10,173 nucleotides of DNA from CALJIC01 sp039805565 (GTDB lineage Bacteria; Chloroflexota; Chloroflexia; Chloroflexales; Roseiflexaceae): the NCBI GenBank assembly GCA_039805565.1, contig JBDLTZ010000135.1, positions 1 through 10,173 of the forward strand. Direction: 5' to 3'. The translations under genes were made by a program, and so were the position numbers. A model generated the notes under the pieces. The model worked only from the letters and a program-made list of their open reading frames with translations, was not told the DNA's origin and did no database searches. Shown piece by piece: positions 7,022 through 10,173 of this stretch. Positions within the stretch are counted from its first letter, which is position 1. Each line of letters opens with the position of its first letter.

Positions 7022-8092
7022 ATGGCACCGCTGCTCGCGATCCGCGACGTCCAAAAGTCCTATGGCGACGCTCCGGCGCTGCGCGGGGTGAGCCTGAGCG
7101 TGCCGGACGGGGCGGTGGTCTGCCTGCTGGGGCCCTCGGGGTGCGGCAAAAGCACGCTGCTGCGGATCGTCGCCGGCCTCGAGGCGCCCGAGGCCGGCGA
7201 TGTGCTGCTTGAGGGCCGCTCGCTGGCGGGCGTGCCGCCGCACCGGCGCGGCTTCGGGCTGATGTTCCAGGAGTACGCGCTCTTCCCGCACCTGGACGTG
7301 GCGGCGAACGTGGGCTTCGGGCTACGGATGCGCGGCGACGCGCGCCCGGCCATCGATGCGCGCGTCGCCGAGATGCTGGAGCTGGTGGGCCTGGCGGGCT
7401 ACCAGCAGCGGCGCGTCTACGAGCTCTCGGGCGGCGAGCGGCAGCGGGTGGCGCTGGCGCGCAGCCTGGCGCCGAGCCCACGCCTGCTGATGCTGGACGA
7501 GCCCCTGGGGGCGCTGGACCGGACGCTGCGCGAGCGGCTGATCGACGACCTCGGCGCGGTGCTCAGGCGCGTGGGGGTCACGAGTATCTATGTGACGCAC
7601 GACCAGGCTGAGGCCTTCGCGATCGCGGACTCGGTTGTGCTGATGCGGGCGGGGAGGATCGAGCAGCAGGGGGCGCCCGAGGAGGTCTACCGCCGTCCTG
7701 CCACCGCCTTCGCCGCGCGCTTCCTGGGGCTGACAAACCTGGTGCCGGCGGTCGTGGGGCAGGTGAGCGGCGACGGGGTGCTGCTGTCGACGGCGCTGGG
7801 GGACGTGGTGGCGAAGGCGGGCGAACTGCGCCCCGGACTGGCGGTGACGCTGGTGGTGCGCCCCGAGGCCGGCGTGGTGGTGCCGCTCGCCCAGGCCGGC
7901 CGGCCGGGCGTGGTGGCCGGTACGGTAACCGAGCGCTCGTTCCGCGGTGGCCGCACACGCCTCACACTGCGCTCCGCGCAAGGCCCCGAGCTCGCGTTCG
8001 ACCTGGACGAGCCTGACCTGCCCTGCGCCGGTGAGCCGCTCGCCCTGGCCCTGCGCCCCGACGCGCTGAGCGTCATCCCTGAGGTTGGGTAA
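7022..8092 (+). CDS. ABC transporter ATPase with TOBE domain, Fe(III)/thiamine type
   Basis: 356 aa, typical length for FbpC/PotA-like ATPases. Motifs in order: Walker A GPSGCGKST (37-45), Q-loop Q83 in MFQEYALFPHL, signature LSGGERQRVALARSL (135-149), Walker B LLMLDEPLGALD with D159-E160, H-loop VTHDQAEA with H193, then a C-terminal TOBE-type region (about 290-353). The protein would energise uptake of a small substrate through membrane permeases. The family covers ferric iron, thiamine, polyamines, sulfate and others; proximity to ferritin and a permease fragment of the Fe/thiamine type on the other strand favour iron or thiamine, but this is inference. It starts 21 bp after the ferritin stop, in the same frame. 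No Shine-Dalgarno lies close to the ATG: the nearest, GGAGGAGGAG (6988-6997), is 24 nt away, so reinitiation after ferritin is plausible. The 3' end overlaps the convergent gene by 20 bp. Confidence 0.92.
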   Translation: MAPLLAIRDVQKSYGDAPALRGVSLSVPDGAVVCLLGPSGCGKSTLLRIVAGLEAPEAGDVLLEGRSLAGVPPHRRGFGLMFQEYALFPHLDVAANVGFGLRMRGDARPAIDARVAEMLELVGLAGYQQRRVYELSGGERQRVALARSLAPSPRLLMLDEPLGALDRTLRERLIDDLGAVLRRVGVTSIYVTHDQAEAFAIADSVVLMRAGRIEQQGAPEEVYRRPATAFAARFLGLTNLVPAVVGQVSGDGVLLSTALGDVVAKAGELRPGLAVTLVVRPEAGVVVPLAQAGRPGVVAGTVTERSFRGGRTRLTLRSAQGPELAFDLDEPDLPCAGEPLALALRPDALSVIPEVG

Positions 8093-9461
8093 CCCGCGCG
8101 ACCCAGGCCAGCCCTTCCTCCACGGTGCTGAAGGCGCCGTCCATCTGCGCCTGGTAGGCGCGCCGCAGGATCTCCCCCAGCTCCGGCCCAGGCGCCATGC
8201 CCACCTCCAGCAGGTGCCGCCCTTGGACAAGCGGCGGCGGCCGCCCGTGGGCCACGCCGAGCCGCGCCGCGAGCTCCACGAAGGGTGCGCTCGGCCGGCA
8301 CGGTGGGCGCGGCGGGCGGCCCGAGCAATCGGCCTCCACGAGCATGTCCCACTGCGCGATCGTGGCCGGCTCCAGGCGCAGCGCCAGTCGCCTGACGGCG
8401 CGCTCGGTGACCTGCGCGCCCATGTGCGACATGTGCTCACGGACGAGGGGGGCGACGCGTAGGGCCAGGCGGCGAGGGGCGCCGATGCGCGCCAGGAAGG
8501 ACTCGGTCGGCGGGACCCCGGCCTTGGCGTGCCCTGGGCTGGTTGGGTCGCCGTCGGGGCCGATCACCGTGGTCTCTGGCTTGCCGAGGTCGTGGCAGAG
8601 GGCGGCGAAGAGCAGCGTCTCGCGCTCGTCGTCCGGTAGGAGCTCGCGGTCCGCCACCAGCCCGGCGGCGTCGCACACATATCCGGTGTGGGTCCAGACG
8701 TCCCCCTCGGGGTGGTGGCGGGCGTCCTGCAGGCAGCCGACGAGTGCTTCGAGCTCGGGGTAGAGGGCGAGCCAGCCGCTCTCCCGCAGGGCGATGAGGC
8801 CGGCGCGGGGGGAGACGCCCCCCAGGGCCCACTTCTGCCACTCGCCCCAGACGCGCTCACGGGGCAGCGCGGCGGCCTGGGAGAGCAGCGCGCGGCATAC
8901 AGCGGCGGTCTCGGGGGCCAGGCGCATGCCGAAGCGGGCGGCGAACTGCACCGCGCGCAGCACGCGCAGCGGGTCCTCGCCGAACAGGCCCGAGGCGTGC
9001 CGGATGACGCCGGCCGCGAGGTCGGCCGCGCCCCCGAGGGGGTCGAGCAGCTCGCCGGACGGGGTGAGCGCCATCGCGTTCCACGTGAAGTCGCGGCGGG
9101 CGGCTGCCTCGTCGAAGGTCACGGGGTCGGGGGCGGCGATGAAGCCGCGCTCGCCGGTGGGGTTGTGGCTGCGGCGCTGCGGGAGGGCCACGTCCACGTC
9201 GCGCCCGCCCGGCGGCCAGAGCTTGAGGACGCCGAAGGCCCGTCCGACTGCCTCGACGCGGCCGACGCCGGCGAGGGCGGCGGCGAGGGCGGCGGGCTCG
9301 AGGCCGTAGACCTCGACGTCCACATCGCCGGGCTCCGCGCCGCGCAGCAGATCGCGGACGGCGCCGCCGACGATCAGGGGGTGCCCGCCGGCCGACTCGA
9401 TGGCCGTGAGGACCGGCTGCACCTGCGCGAGCAGGCGGTCTCTGGCAGCTGTGTCGATCAT
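8073..9461 (-). CDS. tRNA nucleotidyltransferase (class II, poly(A) polymerase family) with HD domain
   Basis: 462 aa from the ATG at 9461, which precedes the family's first helix by a normal distance; no good ribosome site is visible. The head domain shows VGGAVRD (31-37), the catalytic pair GDVDVE (D46, D48), RRDFTWNAMAL (122-132), DPLGGAADL with R154, and GEDPLRVLRAVQFAARF (161-177). This is the catalytic and template-free nucleotide-selection core of enzymes adding CCA, CC or A to tRNA 3' ends. A metal-dependent HD phosphohydrolase domain follows at about 250-400 (WTHTG with H258, CHDLGKPET with H290-D291), comparable to the HD domain of E. coli Cca. The tail GMAPGPELGEILR resembles that of the fusion enzyme upstream. 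It is a second, distinct paralogue rather than a duplicate: different motif spacing, HD present, DHH and CBS absent. Nucleotide specificity is unknown. Confidence 0.9.
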   Translation of the reverse strand: MIDTAARDRLLAQVQPVLTAIESAGGHPLIVGGAVRDLLRGAEPGDVDVEVYGLEPAALAAALAGVGRVEAVGRAFGVLKLWPPGGRDVDVALPQRRSHNPTGERGFIAAPDPVTFDEAAARRDFTWNAMALTPSGELLDPLGGAADLAAGVIRHASGLFGEDPLRVLRAVQFAARFGMRLAPETAAVCRALLSQAAALPRERVWGEWQKWALGGVSPRAGLIALRESGWLALYPELEALVGCLQDARHHPEGDVWTHTGYVCDAAGLVADRELLPDDERETLLFAALCHDLGKPETTVIGPDGDPTSPGHAKAGVPPTESFLARIGAPRRLALRVAPLVREHMSHMGAQVTERAVRRLALRLEPATIAQWDMLVEADCSGRPPRPPCRPSAPFVELAARLGVAHGRPPPLVQGRHLLEVGMAPGPELGEILRRAYQAQMDGAFSTVEEGLAWVARVTQPQG

Positions 9462-9505
9462 GGGTGTCGTCGTATCTCGATTATTCGCTATGCTGAGGCG
9501 AGAGC

Positions 9506-9667
9506 GTGATTGACCACAACAATCTGGAAGCCTTTTCCGACCCCATCAACTACGATCAGGAGGACCCGAGCGATATCGGTGTGGCCTTCTACAGCGCGCC
9601 GGCTCAGGAAGCGGGTGGGTCGGTGCTCGAGATCGCCTGCGGCACTGGGCGTGTCACCATATTGTAG
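9506..9667 (+). pseudogene. Truncated class I SAM-dependent methyltransferase (N-terminal remnant)
   Basis: Starting at GTG 9506, with GAGG (9495-9498) 7 nt upstream, a 53-codon frame reads VIDHNNLEAFSDPINYD... and ends ...SVLEIACGTGRVTIL before a TAG at 9665-9667. SVLEIACGTGRVTI is a textbook SAM-binding motif I, preceded by the usual N-terminal helix (DPSDIGVAFYS). A complete enzyme should continue for about 150-200 residues with motifs II-IV; none is found in any frame, and the end of an unrelated permease gene begins 24 bp later. The gene was therefore cut just after motif I by a deletion, rearrangement or assembly join, and the peptide could not be catalytic. Base composition here is visibly less GC-rich than in the neighbours. 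The start faces away from the nucleotidyltransferase gene across a 44-bp gap. Confidence 0.75.
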
Positions 9668-9691
9668 TCTGCCGCAAGCGCGCCTGACCGC

Positions 9692-10173
9692 CTACAGCTC
9701 CCCCACATCCCTGAACCTCAGCCGCTCCAGCGTCACGAAGCCCGCTGTCGCGACCAGCATCAGGATGGTGCTCAGCGCCAGCGCCTGCCCGTAGTTCGTG
9801 GCCCCCGGCTGCCCCAGCAGGCGCCCGATCACCACCGGCACCGTGGGGTACTCCGGGCGGGCCAGCAGCAGCGCGGCCCCGAAGTCGCCCAGCGAGACGG
9901 TGAAGCTGAAGACCGCGCCGACAAGCAGGGCTGGCAGCAGGAGGGGTAGGTCGACCGTGCGCAGCACCTGGGCAGGGGTCGCCCCGAGGGCGCGGGCCGC
10001 CTCGCGCAGCCGCGGGTCGAGCGAGCGCAGGGCGGGCAGGAGGCTCCGCACCACCAGCGGGAAGGCGAGCAGCGCGTGGGCCGCGGGGATGAGCCAGGGC
10101 GAGCGCAGCAGCCCGAGCGGCCCGAGGGCGATGACGTAGCCGAGGCCGATCGTCACCGCGCTTACGCCGAGCG
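9692..10173 (-). CDS. ABC transporter permease, Fe(III)/thiamine type (C-terminal part)
   Basis: The frame is open from the right window edge to the TAG at 9692-9694, showing 159 residues; the N-terminus is outside. The GTG at 10156 is internal, since LGVSAVTIGLGY continues upstream of it. About four membrane segments are visible, starting with LGVSAVTIGLGYVIALG. Between them lies the cytoplasmic EAA loop EAARALGATPAQVLRTVDLP, which contacts the ATPase coupling helix and fits EAA-x3-G-x9-(I/V)-x-LP. Wording such as FSFTVSLGDFGAALLL and the length after the EAA loop are typical of the second half of FbpB/ThiP-like permeases. An ATPase of matching type lies at 7022-8092 but on the opposite strand and separated by another gene, which is unusual because these subunits are normally co-encoded. 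The substrate cannot be fixed from this fragment. Confidence 0.88.
   Translation of the reverse strand, partial: LGVSAVTIGLGYVIALGPLGLLRSPWLIPAAHALLAFPLVVRSLLPALRSLDPRLREAARALGATPAQVLRTVDLPLLLPALLVGAVFSFTVSLGDFGAALLLARPEYPTVPVVIGRLLGQPGATNYGQALALSTILMLVATAGFVTLERLRFRDVGEL

Overview
The window is about 70% GC (by eye) and gene-dense. It has strongly G/C-biased third codon positions and several genes starting with GTG. The combination of a CHAT-domain protein, a DHH-CBS-CBS-tRNA nucleotidyltransferase fusion, a soluble PAS histidine kinase and an iron/thiamine-type ABC system would fit a free-living high-GC bacterium. Chloroflexota (Roseiflexus/Kouleothrix-like) is my best guess, but this is inference from gene content and nothing here is diagnostic. 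No tRNA, rRNA, insertion sequence or CRISPR array is visible.

Layout, left to right. (1) The 3' end of a CHAT (caspase-like) protein gene, + strand, cut by the window edge (1-337). (2) A 224-bp gap with hairpins and a probable promoter. (3) A 511-aa Amidase_2 (peptidoglycan amidase-type) protein, + strand (562-2097), with a Pro-rich linker and a duplicated C-terminal module. (4) An 864-aa fusion on the - strand (2094-4688): DHH phosphoesterase, two CBS domains, then a class II tRNA nucleotidyltransferase; its stop codon overlaps that of the amidase. (5) A 403-bp gap (4689-5091) with the fusion gene's extended -10 promoter, a weak 56-codon ORF and a perfect 12-bp inverted repeat. (6) A soluble PAS histidine kinase, - strand (5092-6270), divergent from (7) a bacterial ferritin, + strand (6479-7000), with a TATAAT box on each side of the shared upstream region. 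(8) An ABC transporter ATPase, + strand (7022-8092), 21 bp after ferritin. (9) A second tRNA nucleotidyltransferase-family protein with an HD domain, - strand (8073-9461), overlapping the ATPase gene tail-to-tail. (10) A 53-codon remnant of a SAM-dependent methyltransferase, + strand (9506-9667), breaking off just after SAM motif I. (11) The 3' part of an ABC permease gene, - strand (9692 to the window end), matching the ATPase in type.

How the genes fit together. Two tRNA nucleotidyltransferase-type enzymes lie within about 3.4 kb. This raises the possibility of split CC-adding and A-adding activities, as known in some other bacteria. Ferritin plus an FbpC/ThiQ-like ATPase, with a matching permease fragment 1.6 kb away on the opposite strand, suggests an iron (or thiamine) uptake and storage neighbourhood that has been rearranged. 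The methyltransferase stump next to the permease marks a breakpoint. I see no clearly new multi-gene defence or biosynthetic system. The most informative oddities are the paired nucleotidyltransferases, the truncated methyltransferase at the rearrangement junction, and the amidase with no signal peptide beside a CHAT gene.
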